Positions 1 to 8,329 of a stretch of DNA of 64,000 nt are shown here, one piece after another. The notes below the pieces were generated by a model, which was not told the DNA's origin, ran no database searches, and saw only the letters and a list, made by a program, of their open reading frames with translations. How positions within the stretch are numbered: the first letter of the stretch is position 1; every line of letters begins with the position of its first letter. Origin of the DNA: Aridibacter famidurans (GTDB lineage Bacteria > Acidobacteriota > Blastocatellia > Pyrinomonadales > Pyrinomonadaceae); the NCBI GenBank assembly GCA_024103495.1, contig JAGFIQ010000085.1, forward strand, positions 47,020 to 111,019. The letters run 5' to 3'. Both the position numbers and the translations under genes were made by a program.

Positions 1-117
1 CGCTGATTCCTGCAGCACTCTCCGCCAGAAATGAGCTTGGTCCGGCGTCGGTCACTTACAGCCGAAGCCGGAAGAGGGACAAGCTGAAGCTCGTCGCACA
101 TCGCCAGAATGTCTCTT

Positions 118-300
118 GTTCTACTGCTCACCGCCCCCTGCTCACCGCTCACCGCTCTCCGCTCACCGCTTACTGCTTCCGGCTCACTGCTCACCGCCCC
201 CTGCTCACCGCTCACGGCTCACCCCCCCCTGCTCACCGCCCCCTGCCCACCGCTCACCGCTCTCCGCTCACTGCCCACCGCTCACCTCTCAGGGATCACC
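118..300. repeat. Degenerate heptad array (GCTCACC type)
   Basis: Imperfect tandem repetition of a GCTCACC/GCTCTCC-like heptad with C-rich interruptions, followed at about 309-335 by GAACCTG-type heptads. The open frames through it encode only low-complexity Pro/Leu/Ser/Thr strings and are not genes. The first 369 bases hold nothing else I can name. The same kinds of heptads recur near 35.35 kb and 41.35 kb. Confidence 0.8.
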
Positions 301-369
301 AATTTTCTTTGAACCTGGAACCTGGAACCTTGAACTGGGCCAGCCAAATCTGTACTCTTATACCTTCGT

Positions 370-446
370 GCACCCGTAGCTCAGCTGGATAGAGTGCTTG
401 ACTACGAATCAAGAGGTCATAGGTTCGAATCCTGTCGGGTGCACCA
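370..446 (+). tRNA. tRNA-Arg (anticodon ACG)
   Basis: Complete 77-nt cloverleaf. The acceptor stem GCACCCG pairs with CGGGTGC at 436-442. The anticodon arm CTTGA/TCAAG holds the loop CTACGAA with ACG at 404-406, whose A34 is normally edited to inosine to read CGN arginine codons. The T arm contains GGTTCGAATCC. Discriminator A443 is followed by a genome-encoded CCA. It stands alone with a hairpin just downstream. Confidence 0.97.
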
Positions 447-458
447 TATCAATTCTCA

Positions 459-491
459 GGGCTCATTGGTCAATGATCAATGGGCCCTTTG
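459..491 (+). terminator. Putative terminator of tRNA-Arg
   Basis: GGGCTCATTG (459-468) pairs with CAATGGGCCC (478-487), a 10-bp stem with one G-U pair and a 9-nt loop, followed by a short weak T run. Its position 13 nt after the tRNA fits transcript termination. Confidence 0.5.
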
Positions 492-628
492 TCTCGGGCT
501 CTTGAACAGGGATTCGTTGGGCCGATCTGGTTTCCCTGCATAACCCTGTGCGGTTTCCGTCTCGGGTCGGGTGGAGAAATCTCCCTTCGGAAGGTAAACT
601 TCTCTTCTGTAAACATCTAGCCAGGATC

Positions 629-1066
629 ATGCCAAGCACACGAGAATTCTCGAAAACTTTGAACGTATACCTTCCCTACCTAGCGTGGGTCGTGGCCCTG
701 ATCGGGCTGGTGGGGAGTCTGTTCTTCAGCGTCGTGATGGAGCTTCCTCCGTGCGACCTGTGCTGGTACCAGAGGATCGCGATGTACCCGCTTGTCCCGA
801 TCCTCGCCACAGGGATCATCCTGCGCGACCGTCGGATGAAGACCTACGCGCTGCCCTTCGGCATTGTCGGCCTCGCGATCTCGGTTTACCACAACCTGCT
901 TTATTACGGCGTTATCACACAAGCGCTGACACCCTGCTCGCAGGGGGTCCCGTGCACCGCAAAGCAACTTGAATTGTTCGGGTTCATCACGATCCCGCTG
1001 ATGACGCTCGCCGCTTTTGTCGTCATACTCCTGTCCTTATTGATATACAAACCCGGGGAAGAATAG
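629..1066 (+). CDS. DsbB/BdbC-type disulfide bond formation membrane protein
   Basis: Integral membrane quinone-linked oxidase that would re-oxidise a DsbA-type partner outside the inner membrane. I start at ATG 629 (145 aa). A longer frame opens at 548, but its first 27 residues are not family-like. About four membrane helices are visible. The first periplasmic loop carries the CxxC pair (CDLC, Cys42/Cys45, followed by WYQR) and the second loop carries Cys103 and Cys109, the two redox pairs expected of DsbB/BdbC. The next gene starts 4 bp downstream and encodes a DsbA-like protein, so the two form an oxidase/thiol-oxidase operon. The ribosome site (AGGA) is weak and close. Confidence 0.88.
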   Translation: MPSTREFSKTLNVYLPYLAWVVALIGLVGSLFFSVVMELPPCDLCWYQRIAMYPLVPILATGIILRDRRMKTYALPFGIVGLAISVYHNLLYYGVITQALTPCSQGVPCTAKQLELFGFITIPLMTLAAFVVILLSLLIYKPGEE

Positions 1067-1069
1067 AAA

Positions 1070-1744
1070 ATGAAGAAGGAAACCGTACTGTTGGGAATCA
1101 TCGCGATCCTTGTGGTCGTCATTGCCATTATCGGAGCGAGCTATTACCGCAATTCGACGCAGCCCGCACCCGCAACCGGATCCGGCCCGGCCCCTGTCAA
1201 TGAGGCGCTGATACGGCCCGACAGCCCATCCGTCGGCCCGGCGGACGCTCCCGTAACGATCGTCGAGTTCTATGATCCGGAGTGCGAATCCTGTGCGGCG
1301 TTCCATTCTTCGATCAAGACGGTCATGAAGGAACACGAAGGCAAGGTCCGGCTGGTGTCGCGTTTAATGCCGCTTCATCCGAACTCGGCCCTCGCGGCGA
1401 CGTTCATCGAGCTCGCCGGCGAAAAGGGAAAGTACTACGAGGCCCAGGAGTTCGTTTTCAAGAAACAGCCCGAATGGGGAACTGTCCACGGGCCCGCCTC
1501 GACCGTCCAGCCGGATGCACCGGCGATGTTCGACAAGTACGTCGTCGAGTTCGGCCTGGACCCCGCCGAGTTCAAGGCGGCGTTAAGCGAGAACCGCTAC
1601 GCGAAGAGACTCGAGCGGGACATGACTGACGGCCGAAGCCTCGGAGTCAGCAGGACCCCGACGATCTTCGTCAACGGCCGGGTGCTGATGAGGCTTTCCG
1701 AGCCCGATCTGAGATACCTGGTCTCGCAGGAATTGAGCAAGTAG
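1070..1744 (+). CDS. DsbA/BdbD-like membrane-anchored thiol:disulfide oxidoreductase
   Basis: 224 aa. An N-terminal membrane anchor (residues 6-24) is followed by a Pro/Ala-rich linker and a thioredoxin-fold DSBA domain. The active-site CxxC is CESC (Cys72/Cys75) after the strand VTIVEFYDPE. The cis-proline loop is near residue 197 (SRTPTIFVNG). Family role: introduce disulfides into exported proteins, being re-oxidised by the DsbB-like product of the gene 3 bp upstream. The gene ends just before a strong intrinsic terminator, so the operon is probably bicistronic. Confidence 0.9.
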   Translation: MKKETVLLGIIAILVVVIAIIGASYYRNSTQPAPATGSGPAPVNEALIRPDSPSVGPADAPVTIVEFYDPECESCAAFHSSIKTVMKEHEGKVRLVSRLMPLHPNSALAATFIELAGEKGKYYEAQEFVFKKQPEWGTVHGPASTVQPDAPAMFDKYVVEFGLDPAEFKAALSENRYAKRLERDMTDGRSLGVSRTPTIFVNGRVLMRLSEPDLRYLVSQELSK

Positions 1745-1794
1745 GTCGCAAAAACGTACGGAGATCCCGGCATCTGCCGGAGCGCGTTTTGAAG

Positions 1795-1830
1795 AGCCCC
1801 TCGGATGCCTTTCGAGGGGCTTTTTGTTTT
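1795..1830 (+). terminator. Intrinsic terminator of the dsb pair
   Basis: Perfect 9-bp stem AGCCCCTCG/CGAGGGGCT (1795-1803 and 1813-1821) with a 9-nt loop, then TTTTGTTTT. It sits between convergent genes, and its T run overlaps the stop of the minus-strand neighbour. Confidence 0.88.
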
Positions 1831-2218
1831 AGACGGGCGGTTCGGCCTCGCCAACGGCTGCGCGGAGAAACAGCCATCCGGCAATGCCGAAGGCGACTAC
1901 GAAGAAGCCCGTCAGGCCGAGGATCTCTAGCGGAGGGCTGTACGGCATCCCGAGCCCCATGGCGATCGCATAGACGCCGATCACTGCCATCACAAATGCC
2001 ATCGCGAACATCGCCGGCGCCATCGCTCCTGCCCTTAAACGGCCGACAGCGGCGAAGATCATCCCTACCGCGATAACCCAGAAGTACATGCGGTTGGAAG
2101 GATCTCCGTCGGCTCCGATGATCCCGACCCCGAGGCTCATCCAGATAAGCAGGAGCGAAGTGAGTAACGCGATGACGGTTGCGATCCTGTACGCAAAGGA
2201 GCTTGTTAGTTTCAGCAT
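1829..2218 (-). CDS. Small four-helix membrane protein, function unknown
   Basis: 129 aa, very hydrophobic. Four membrane segments fall near residues 10-35, 43-60, 66-90 and 98-122, with short loops and a Glu/Pro-rich cytosolic end (EAEPPV). I see no catalytic or ligand motif and cannot assign a family. It is convergent with the disulfide operon and transcribed alone. No strong ribosome site precedes the ATG, and the 224 bp upstream hold no recognisable gene. Confidence 0.65.
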   Translation of the reverse strand: MLKLTSSFAYRIATVIALLTSLLLIWMSLGVGIIGADGDPSNRMYFWVIAVGMIFAAVGRLRAGAMAPAMFAMAFVMAVIGVYAIAMGLGMPYSPPLEILGLTGFFVVAFGIAGWLFLRAAVGEAEPPV

Positions 2219-2442
2219 TCTATCGACTCTAAAGGTAGTGATGAGGTTACCAGGTGGATCAAAATCGAGGTTCCTTTCAAAGGCCTAAAACGGCACGGCC
2301 GCTGGTCACCTCGCACGAGTTCACTTTTTTAGTTCGATCGGCAGGGACTGGTTTTGGAACGGTCATTGAACGGCAGATCCTCGCTACGCGGTCCGTAATT
2401 CGACAACTCCGAGCTTCGATCTACGCTTCACCGATGTACCGC

Positions 2443-4674
2443 TCAGGCAAGCGCGTTCTCTTCTCCCGAATCGCGGACAAAGATGCAGCTTGAGCGGGAT
2501 CTTTCCACCATACGGCGCACGAAATCGAAATCGACTTCCTCCGGCAGCCCGAACACGCTCAGGTCCGCCGTTTCCACGTCGCGGATCAGCGGCTCCAGCT
2601 CGCTGTGGCGGACGACGACCTCCGCGTCGGGGATCCTTGCAAGGACGATAAGGTTCTCGAGATACTCCCGGGCCTCATCGACATTTTCCGCCGCTTCGAT
2701 CGCGGACACCAGGTTGATCTGCCCCTTCCAGTCGCGGTTTATCTGATACGAGATCAGCAGGGCGAGGTCAAGTGTCCCGAGCTCCATACGGACCTCCCAG
2801 TCCGGGCTCTGGTCGCTTGTCCAGACGTTGATCAGGCGCTTTCTTCCGAGGCGCGCCTTGGGATGCTCGGCGTAAAGCATTACGCCAAGCCGGTTCTCCC
2901 TTGCCTTGCCGATTACCAGCTTCAGATCCTCCTCTCGCTCCTTGTCCCCTTCAGGCGGCAAGGTCAAGAGCAGGACGTTCGGGCGGAAGAACACGCCGCT
3001 CAGGGTCTGCATTCCGGTGAGGACCCCCTGCCCGAAGTCGGACGAATCGATTATCGTGGCAGTGGAGAAGACGTTCTCGTCACGGAATGCCTGGGCGAGC
3101 TTGGCGAGGACCGATTTTAGTATCTCGCGGTCTTCCGCATCGTCGCCGGCCAGCCCCATTAGTTTGATCGATCCCTTCGGACTCGCGACCTCGCGCACAA
3201 AGCTGAAAGTGCCGCGCATTTCCCTTGGGTCCTCGACGGGGATAAGAAGATTCGGACGCCACGCCCTTTCCTGCCCGCTCGGCATCTCCGCCACGCGCTT
3301 TGCCGCCCACTCTGCAACAGAAACGAAAAGGCCGCTTCGCACGTCCTGGAACGGGTTTGCAAGCTGGCGCCGGATCAGGATGCCGTAGAAGATGACGACG
3401 ATGATTATCGCGGCGAGGCTGAAGGCCGGATTGATAATGAACATCGCGAAAAGGCAGCCCAAAGCGCCGAAAAGCGGGACGATCCGGGGGATCTTCAGCA
3501 GCGGACGAAAGCTCACAAGACCGAGACTCTGTTCGATAAGCACCACGACATTGATCATTAGATAGGTGATCAAGAAGAACATCGTGATGAGTGGTGCGAT
3601 CGCGTTCAGGTCGCGCAGCAATAGAGCCGCGAGCGCGATCCCGCCGGTCAGCCACATCGCTCTCCGGGGCTCGCCGGTGGGAGTCACCTGCGAGATCCAT
3701 TCTCCGCCTGGAAGGATCTTGTTCTCGCCGAGAGCCTGCAGTATGCGCGGGCCGCCGACAAGCGAAGACAGTCCGGATGAGAACGTCGCCCCGAGGATCC
3801 CGGCTACGACGATCGGCCCCCACAACGCGCGATCGACCATTATCGTGTAGTTGCTGGCAAGTTCTTCAGTCGTCGCTACGGCAGAGAGCCAGTACGCGAG
3901 TGCAAGGTAAATGACGAGGCTGACGACGATCGCGCCCATCGTGCCTACCGGAATGCTGCGGCGGGGGTTCTCGAGGTCGCCGGACATGTTCGCGCCGGCC
4001 ATGATCCCGGTCGCCGCGGGGAAGAAAACTGCGAAAATTATCCAGAAGTTCGCTCCCTGAAAGTTGTTCTCCGGGGCGCCGGGATATTCCCCCCACCACG
4101 TAACGGGCTGGATCGCGTCGATCGTAAGCAGGCCGCCGAATACTGAAAGCAGCGAGGCGAAGATTATCGCCATGATCACGTACTGGATCCTGAACGCGAA
4201 TCCGGTACTGATGTTGGCGATGATGAAAAGCAGCAGGAACGTAACGAAATCGACGGCGATGGCGGGATGCTCCGGAAAGACATAGAGCCAGCCCTCGCGG
4301 AAGCCGAAGATGTACATCGTGACGGCCAGGGCCTGCGAAACGAAGAGTGGAATGCCGAGACTTCCGCCGATCTCGATTCCCAGCGACTGGGAGATGATCG
4401 AATACGCTCCGCCCGCGCCGATGCGTATATTGGTCGTGATGGACGACATCGAGAGGCCGGTGAAGATAGTGATCGCGAAGGCGAGAAGTATCACCAGCCA
4501 TCCCCCGAGAAGCCCGGCGTTACCCACGACCCAGCCGGACCGAAGGTACATGATAACGCCGAGCACCGTCAAAAGGGTCGGCGTGAAGACGCCCGCGAAC
4601 ATGCCGAATTTCTTTCGCTTCGGTTCTTCCTGTTCGTCGATCTGCTCCTGAAGCTCGCCTTTCTGTTCCGGCAT
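2443..4674 (-). CDS. SLC12/APC-family cation-chloride cotransporter-like permease
   Basis: 743 aa. A charged N-terminus (about 25 residues) leads into an APC-fold core of about 12 helices, starting with the Na-K-Cl cotransporter-like stretch GVIMYLRSGWVVG and followed by GAGGAYSIISQSLG. The last 250 or so residues are soluble and match the regulatory C-terminal domain typical of the SLC12 family. Family role: electroneutral Cl- transport coupled to Na+ and/or K+; amino-acid transport by a related APC member is the alternative. It is transcribed alone. The 348 bp before its start (4675-5022) hold no gene, and I found no c-di-AMP riboswitch there. Confidence 0.88.
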   Translation of the reverse strand: MPEQKGELQEQIDEQEEPKRKKFGMFAGVFTPTLLTVLGVIMYLRSGWVVGNAGLLGGWLVILLAFAITIFTGLSMSSITTNIRIGAGGAYSIISQSLGIEIGGSLGIPLFVSQALAVTMYIFGFREGWLYVFPEHPAIAVDFVTFLLLFIIANISTGFAFRIQYVIMAIIFASLLSVFGGLLTIDAIQPVTWWGEYPGAPENNFQGANFWIIFAVFFPAATGIMAGANMSGDLENPRRSIPVGTMGAIVVSLVIYLALAYWLSAVATTEELASNYTIMVDRALWGPIVVAGILGATFSSGLSSLVGGPRILQALGENKILPGGEWISQVTPTGEPRRAMWLTGGIALAALLLRDLNAIAPLITMFFLITYLMINVVVLIEQSLGLVSFRPLLKIPRIVPLFGALGCLFAMFIINPAFSLAAIIIVVIFYGILIRRQLANPFQDVRSGLFVSVAEWAAKRVAEMPSGQERAWRPNLLIPVEDPREMRGTFSFVREVASPKGSIKLMGLAGDDAEDREILKSVLAKLAQAFRDENVFSTATIIDSSDFGQGVLTGMQTLSGVFFRPNVLLLTLPPEGDKEREEDLKLVIGKARENRLGVMLYAEHPKARLGRKRLINVWTSDQSPDWEVRMELGTLDLALLISYQINRDWKGQINLVSAIEAAENVDEAREYLENLIVLARIPDAEVVVRHSELEPLIRDVETADLSVFGLPEEVDFDFVRRMVERSRSSCIFVRDSGEENALA

Positions 4675-5090
4675 AATGACTTTGAATGAGCATAGATCAA
4701 CGGATCCCGGCCTGCTGTCAGCCAGCGCACAATTCTCTGGTACCGGTCCTATCCGAAATGAAATGGGGCGGGAAGATCTGAGCGGTCAGACGGTCCTATG
4801 GAAGAGCAGGTCTGAAGCAGCGAAGAGGCCAACATGAGTCCGGTCAGGCTATAGGATCTCAAGGCGAGGACCGTAGTGCATTCCCGGTCCCGCCGCGATC
4901 ACCTGTAGGAGCAAAGGGTTGGCGGGATCGCGGGCCACGCATATGGTCCCGCGCCGAGGCTTATCCTGGCGAGAACAAGGGACCGGAAGATCGCCCCGGT
5001 AAAGACGTTTCTTTAGGCTGTCTTACCCGCGCGTCAGCGTACTGTTTCCCCGAAGGAAATCGATCAGGGGGATGTATGTCAGGGAGCCGG
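4675..5090. other. Intergenic region, no gene seen
   Basis: 416 bases between the transporter start and the stop of the next minus-strand gene. It contains GC-rich partial palindromes (for example around 4885-4960) and a GGCTGTCTTA fragment near 5013 that resembles a motif dispersed elsewhere in the window. No frame is convincing. Confidence 0.5.
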
Positions 5091-5513
5091 CTAGGACAGC
5101 CAGCCCTTTTTGACACCCTGCAGGCTCATAAACACAAGCCCTATCGAGACGACCAATACGATTCCCTGCACTGCATAGACCGCCGGTCCTGCCAGGCCAC
5201 CGGCTCCGCCGAGAACAAACAGCGAGAAGTCCTGAACGATCACGCCCGCGAGAGAAAGCGCAAGGACAGGCAAAGACCAGCGCTTTTTCAGAACGAGGCC
5301 GACACAGCCGAGCGCGCCGAACCACACGGCTACAGCGGTCGCGGCAACCGACCAGGCCGGACGCGAGGCGTAAAGCGCCTGCTCCGCCGCGCTTAGTTTT
5401 GCGATTTCTTCGGGCGACATCATCACGTCGAAAAGATATGCGACGCAGCCAAGCAAATTCCAGATGAGCGCTACAACGGCAACTGGAACGAACCATTTCG
5501 GGGCTCTATTCAT
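5091..5513 (-). CDS. Conserved four-helix membrane protein
   Basis: 140 aa with four membrane segments (about 8-30, 53-73, 79-99 and 108-128). The sequence pattern (APKWF near the start, MMSPEEIA, then ASRPAWSVAATAVAVW) is a conserved small membrane protein that databases often label a sugar transporter without experimental basis. No transport motif is visible, so function is unassigned. The start is the ATG after a weak ribosome site. It is transcribed away from the NAD-binding gene 96 bp upstream, which is also on the minus strand. Confidence 0.75.
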   Translation of the reverse strand: MNRAPKWFVPVAVVALIWNLLGCVAYLFDVMMSPEEIAKLSAAEQALYASRPAWSVAATAVAVWFGALGCVGLVLKKRWSLPVLALSLAGVIVQDFSLFVLGGAGGLAGPAVYAVQGIVLVVSIGLVFMSLQGVKKGWLS

Positions 5514-5609
5514 TTTGTCTCTCCTATGCAGTCTGTGTGATGAAAACGACGAAGCGCGCCGGGAACTGCATTTACCTGGCAGTCGCTCGCGTTCCGGGTA
5601 CTTAACCTG

Positions 5610-6302
5610 TTATCTACCCTTTTGCCGAGCGTAAGCGATCGCGGAAGGCGTCTTGCAGCCGACTATCGCGGGCGCCTCGTGAACAAGCTCGTCATTCGTC
5701 AACGCCTCGACCATAAAGAGCGCGAAGTCGACACGCCTCGTCAGGTTGCTTTCGAGTATCGGATCCCCAACGTGACGACTCCACACAGGAAGCCCCTCGC
5801 TTTCGCCTTCCTCGAGATCGCTTCCGCGGACGACGGTCCAGAGTTTGTCGCTTTCAAATATGCGCCGGCACGCCTCGATCTGATCGTCGAGGTCGGCAAA
5901 TCGGAGAAGCCTCGCGATTAAGCCGAAGACCTTGACGAATGTCCTCAGTTTCAAGCTGTAGACGTCCTTGCCGTCCCTTGTAATATGCCAGCCGCAGGAA
6001 AATATCAAATGCGCGTCGGGCTCGGCGCTGTCGAGCACAGCCTGTGCGGTCCCGGTTGCGTACTGCTGAACTCCCCAGGGAACCAGCACCGTGAGCACCC
6101 CTTCGCAGCCTTTGACGGCTTCCTTGATCACCTCGCGGTCGTTCGTTGCACCGGGGACGATCCTGATACGGTCTTTGAACTCGTCGAGCTTATCGACGCT
6201 CTGCTTGCGACAGACACCTGTGACGTCGTAGCCGCGATCCAGACAATGCCGGACCATGTGTTTTCCGAGCTTTCCGGAAGCACCGATTATGCAGACTTTC
6301 AT
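5610..6302 (-). CDS. NAD(P)-binding atypical SDR/NmrA-like protein
   Basis: 230 aa from ATG 6302. That start puts the Rossmann glycine motif GASGKLG at residues 7-13, directly after the first beta strand (MKVCIIGA). A longer in-frame ATG at 6359 would add 19 residues encoded partly by a dispersed repeat, so I reject it. The domain continues with VLVPWGVQQYATG and a substrate half ending in DELVHEAPAIVG. It is probably an atypical short-chain dehydrogenase/reductase of the NmrA/epimerase type that binds NAD(P)H. No Tyr-x-x-x-Lys pair is evident, so it may be a redox sensor rather than an enzyme. Confidence 0.8.
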   Translation of the reverse strand: MKVCIIGASGKLGKHMVRHCLDRGYDVTGVCRKQSVDKLDEFKDRIRIVPGATNDREVIKEAVKGCEGVLTVLVPWGVQQYATGTAQAVLDSAEPDAHLIFSCGWHITRDGKDVYSLKLRTFVKVFGLIARLLRFADLDDQIEACRRIFESDKLWTVVRGSDLEEGESEGLPVWSRHVGDPILESNLTRRVDFALFMVEALTNDELVHEAPAIVGCKTPSAIAYARQKGR

Positions 6303-6443
6303 TTTGAAACGGAGGAAAACGTTACAGGATCGACAGGATAAAAAAGATAACCGCATCACACGGTCATCTTCCTAAGTTACTCTTCAAGGCAGGCAGAAGC
6401 ACTCATCCTTCTGATCCTGTCTATCCTGTTATTTTCCCCAAAT
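6303..6443. repeat. ATCCTGTC-type microrepeats
   Basis: Two inverted copies of a GATCCTGTCTATCCTGTTAT-like sequence (near 6325-6345 on the minus strand and 6411-6432 on the plus strand) bracket 80 bases of non-coding DNA. This short motif is dispersed in many environmental bacterial genomes (general knowledge). No gene is seen here. Confidence 0.55.
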
Positions 6444-6485
6444 TTCGGGCCTTGCGGCCCGCGACAAGCTGAAGCTTATCGGACA
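6444..6485. repeat. 42-bp dispersed repeat, copy 1
   Basis: Identical over 42 bases to 7147-7188. It contains the hairpin GGGCCTTGCGGCCC and the palindromic core AAGCTGAAGCTT. A shorter relative is at 74-96 (GACAAGCTGAAGCT). The 140 bases between this copy and the next gene are non-coding. Confidence 0.85.
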
Positions 6486-6625
6486 AAGCTGATTCGACGA
6501 ACTTACGAACCCCTCTCAGAAGTTGAAGGCGTATCGGAACCTCTGAGTTCTCGGTCATCGGGACCTGATCAACATCGGAACGGTGAAGGGCCTGCGCGGC
6601 AGCGCGAGTCTTTGGGTCACACCGG

Positions 6626-7081
6626 TTATTGAATCGGCGGAGGAACGTCGATCCTGGAACAATCTTCGCAGAAATAGTCCCCTTTAGAAATGACGTATCC
6701 ACCGTCGGCAAGGGGAATCACTTCCTTGCAGCCGGCGCACAATGTAGGCTCGAATGAAGGCGGATTCTTTAAAACCTCGAAATTGTATTCATTTGTACCG
6801 TACCAGACGTACATTTCCGTCGGGCACATCCCGAGGCATTCCTTGCATTCCTTCCAGCCGCCTTCGTGACCCTCGTTGTGGTGTGCCGCGCAAAGTGTAT
6901 ACCGGTCGTGATTACGGTTGCAGCTGTTGTGAGCATAGGAAAACATCACATACTGGTCGTAATCGTCGCAGACCGTATTTCCGCAACACTCGGTTTTTGT
7001 CACTTTCCCCGGTTTGCCGCACAGGCCGCATACGGACCGATTCCTCAACTTTCGTCTTTGTCGGTGTAATTTCTTATTCAC
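6626..7081 (-). CDS. Cys-rich zinc-ribbon-like protein, function unknown
   Basis: 151 aa, cytosolic, basic N-terminus. Cysteines are grouped as CxxC pairs: CGLC near residue 18, CC and CDDYD near 32-38, a His/Cys cluster HNSCNRNHDRYTLCAAHH, KECKECLGMC, LCAGC and YFCEDC near the C-terminus. This pattern suggests at least three zinc sites. I recognise it as a conserved hypothetical type but know no function. It is monocistronic and flanked by the two copies of the 42-bp repeat. Confidence 0.75.
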   Translation of the reverse strand: MNKKLHRQRRKLRNRSVCGLCGKPGKVTKTECCGNTVCDDYDQYVMFSYAHNSCNRNHDRYTLCAAHHNEGHEGGWKECKECLGMCPTEMYVWYGTNEYNFEVLKNPPSFEPTLCAGCKEVIPLADGGYVISKGDYFCEDCSRIDVPPPIQ

Positions 7082-7146
7082 TTCATTTATGGCAGGCGAG
7101 CCAAAAATTTTGCCCGCAGATATTGCCGTCAGGGTTGATCAGCGGC

Positions 7147-7188
7147 TTCGGGCCTTGCGGCCCGCGACAAGCTGAAGCTTATCGGACA
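7147..7188. repeat. 42-bp dispersed repeat, copy 2 (overlaps gene end)
   Basis: Exact copy of 6444-6485. Its right end overlaps the DUF1801 gene at 7179, so the last codons and the TAA stop of that gene (minus strand, inside GATAAGCTT) lie within the repeat. Confidence 0.85.
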
Positions 7189-7553
7189 CTCGTATTCTGC
7201 GCGACTGCCTCCCGGATCAGGGACTTGAACGCGTTCGCTTCGATCTCTTCGCCTTCGCGGATGTCGATCGCGCGGCGCACATTCCCTTTCAGGCTCGCGT
7301 TGAAAAGGCCCGAGGGATCTATCAGCGATGCGCCTTTCGGAAATGTGATCTTTACCTTGTCCTTGTACGTCTCGCCGGTGCAGATGATCCCTTCGTGACA
7401 CCAGACGGGCACGCCGGCAGGATTGGTCGGTTTGCGCCATTTGATCTCTTCGACCGCATCCGGATCGGCAGCGAGGATCAGCTTCCGGACCCGGGAGAGG
7501 GTTTCGCCTCGCCAGTCCCCAAGACCTTTAATGATCGCGTCGATTTCGTTCAT
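7179..7553 (-). CDS. DUF1801 family protein (first of three paralogs)
   Basis: 124 aa from ATG 7553, chosen because GGAGAG sits 9 nt upstream; an in-frame TTG three codons earlier is less likely. It has the DUF1801 (YdhG-like) pattern: an N-terminal helix pair, the strand motif VEEIKWRKPTNPAG, then a KITFPKGASL-type strand and a C-terminal helical segment. Family members are small cytosolic proteins without a well-defined biochemical role. The final residues TSVR and the stop codon come from the 42-bp repeat, so the native C-terminus may have been replaced. Two paralogs follow at 7.6-8.7 kb on the same strand. Confidence 0.85.
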   Translation of the reverse strand: MNEIDAIIKGLGDWRGETLSRVRKLILAADPDAVEEIKWRKPTNPAGVPVWCHEGIICTGETYKDKVKITFPKGASLIDPSGLFNASLKGNVRRAIDIREGEEIEANAFKSLIREAVAQNTSVR

Positions 7554-7598
7554 AGCCGACAACTCTCCGTGTCACTCTAGGCTCCGCTTGGCTCTCGA

Positions 7599-8021
7599 TC
7601 AGAAAAGGTCCTCGCCGGGAATGTCCGACGCCTGCCCGATCCAGTCAGCCATCTGCACTTCGTCGATCTCGTCGTCCTCGTGAATGTGGAAGTACCAGAC
7701 ATCCTCGTGCTTTGACTTAACCGGCGGAGGAGGATCGAGCGACGAACCATTCAGGAATGTGATCTTTACGTACTTCGTGAAGCAATGAATGCTTAGGAAC
7801 CAGCCTCGACCCTCGATCCCGTAAAAAGGAGAGTTCCAGCGGACCGCCTTTCGGACACGGGGGACGGTCTTTTCGATCAGTTCGTCGAGTTTCTTGCCGA
7901 CATCGCGTTTCCAGCCGGGCATCGCGGCGATGTATTCCTGAACGGGCTCGTCGCCGTCGGCTTTGGCGATCTGCGGATTGCCGCCGGAAAGGAGGACGGG
8001 TTTTTTCTTGTTGGCTGGCAT
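7599..8021 (-). CDS. DUF1801 family protein (second paralog)
   Basis: 140 aa starting MPANKKKP. The open frame extends further upstream to 8384, but that extension is translated dispersed repeat (three near-identical blocks), so the ATG at 8021 is chosen. It is a DUF1801 domain with ERTVPR-like and RWNSPFYGIEGRGWF motifs, then YVKITFLNGSSL and a C-terminal DDEIDEVQMADWIGQAS helix. The neighbour at 7553 begins 45 bp downstream on the same strand, so cotranscription is possible. Role unknown. Confidence 0.85.
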   Translation of the reverse strand: MPANKKKPVLLSGGNPQIAKADGDEPVQEYIAAMPGWKRDVGKKLDELIEKTVPRVRKAVRWNSPFYGIEGRGWFLSIHCFTKYVKITFLNGSSLDPPPPVKSKHEDVWYFHIHEDDEIDEVQMADWIGQASDIPGEDLF

Positions 8022-8027
8022 CTCTCT

Positions 8028-8201
8028 GGACCGCGGGCGTCCCCGCCCGCATCGGTTCGACAAAAGCGGCACGCCTCCAGCGTTTGGACCGCGGGCGTCC
8101 CCGCCCGCATCGGTTCGACAAAAGCGGCACGCCTCCGGCGTTTGGACCGCGGGCGTCCCCGCCCGCATCGGTTCGACAAGAGCGGCACGCCTCCGGCGTG
8201 C
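8028..8201. repeat. Three tandem 58-bp repeats
   Basis: Three contiguous copies with period 58 (starts 8028, 8086 and 8144) and only one or two substitutions each. Each unit contains the palindrome GCGGGCGTCCCCGCCCGC and ends in GGCACGCCTCCGGCG. There are no spacers, so this is not CRISPR. A lone copy of the palindrome is at 35746-35763. Confidence 0.92.
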
Positions 8202-8329
8202 GGCAACGTTTGCGATCCTTACCCCGGGCTGCGCCTTCGGCTTGCCCGGGGCTAACTTCCGTCGCCCCTCCGGGGCGAAGCTGACTCCTGTCTCCTGTCT
8301 CCTGTCTCCAGTCTCCTGTCTTCTGACTT
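8202..8329. repeat. Hairpin element plus CTCCTGT heptamers
   Basis: CCCGGGCTGCGCCTTCGGC-type hairpin (about 8221-8253), then GCCCCTCCGGGGC (about 8261-8273), then five or six CTCCTGT/CTCCAGT heptamers to 8325. This is a short form of the composite element seen complete at 11521-11817 and 16793-17095. No gene. Confidence 0.8.

Noticed and set aside
109..379. Two overlapping frames at the left edge
   Set aside because: Low-complexity translation of the heptad array.
4675..5022. Riboswitch (c-di-AMP type) upstream of the cotransporter
   Set aside because: Motifs such as the conserved GGGGGA and GTCAGCTAACCTCG words of the ydaO class are not found.
8028..8201. CRISPR-like array
   Set aside because: The 58-bp units are contiguous with no unique spacers and only three copies; no cas genes are present.
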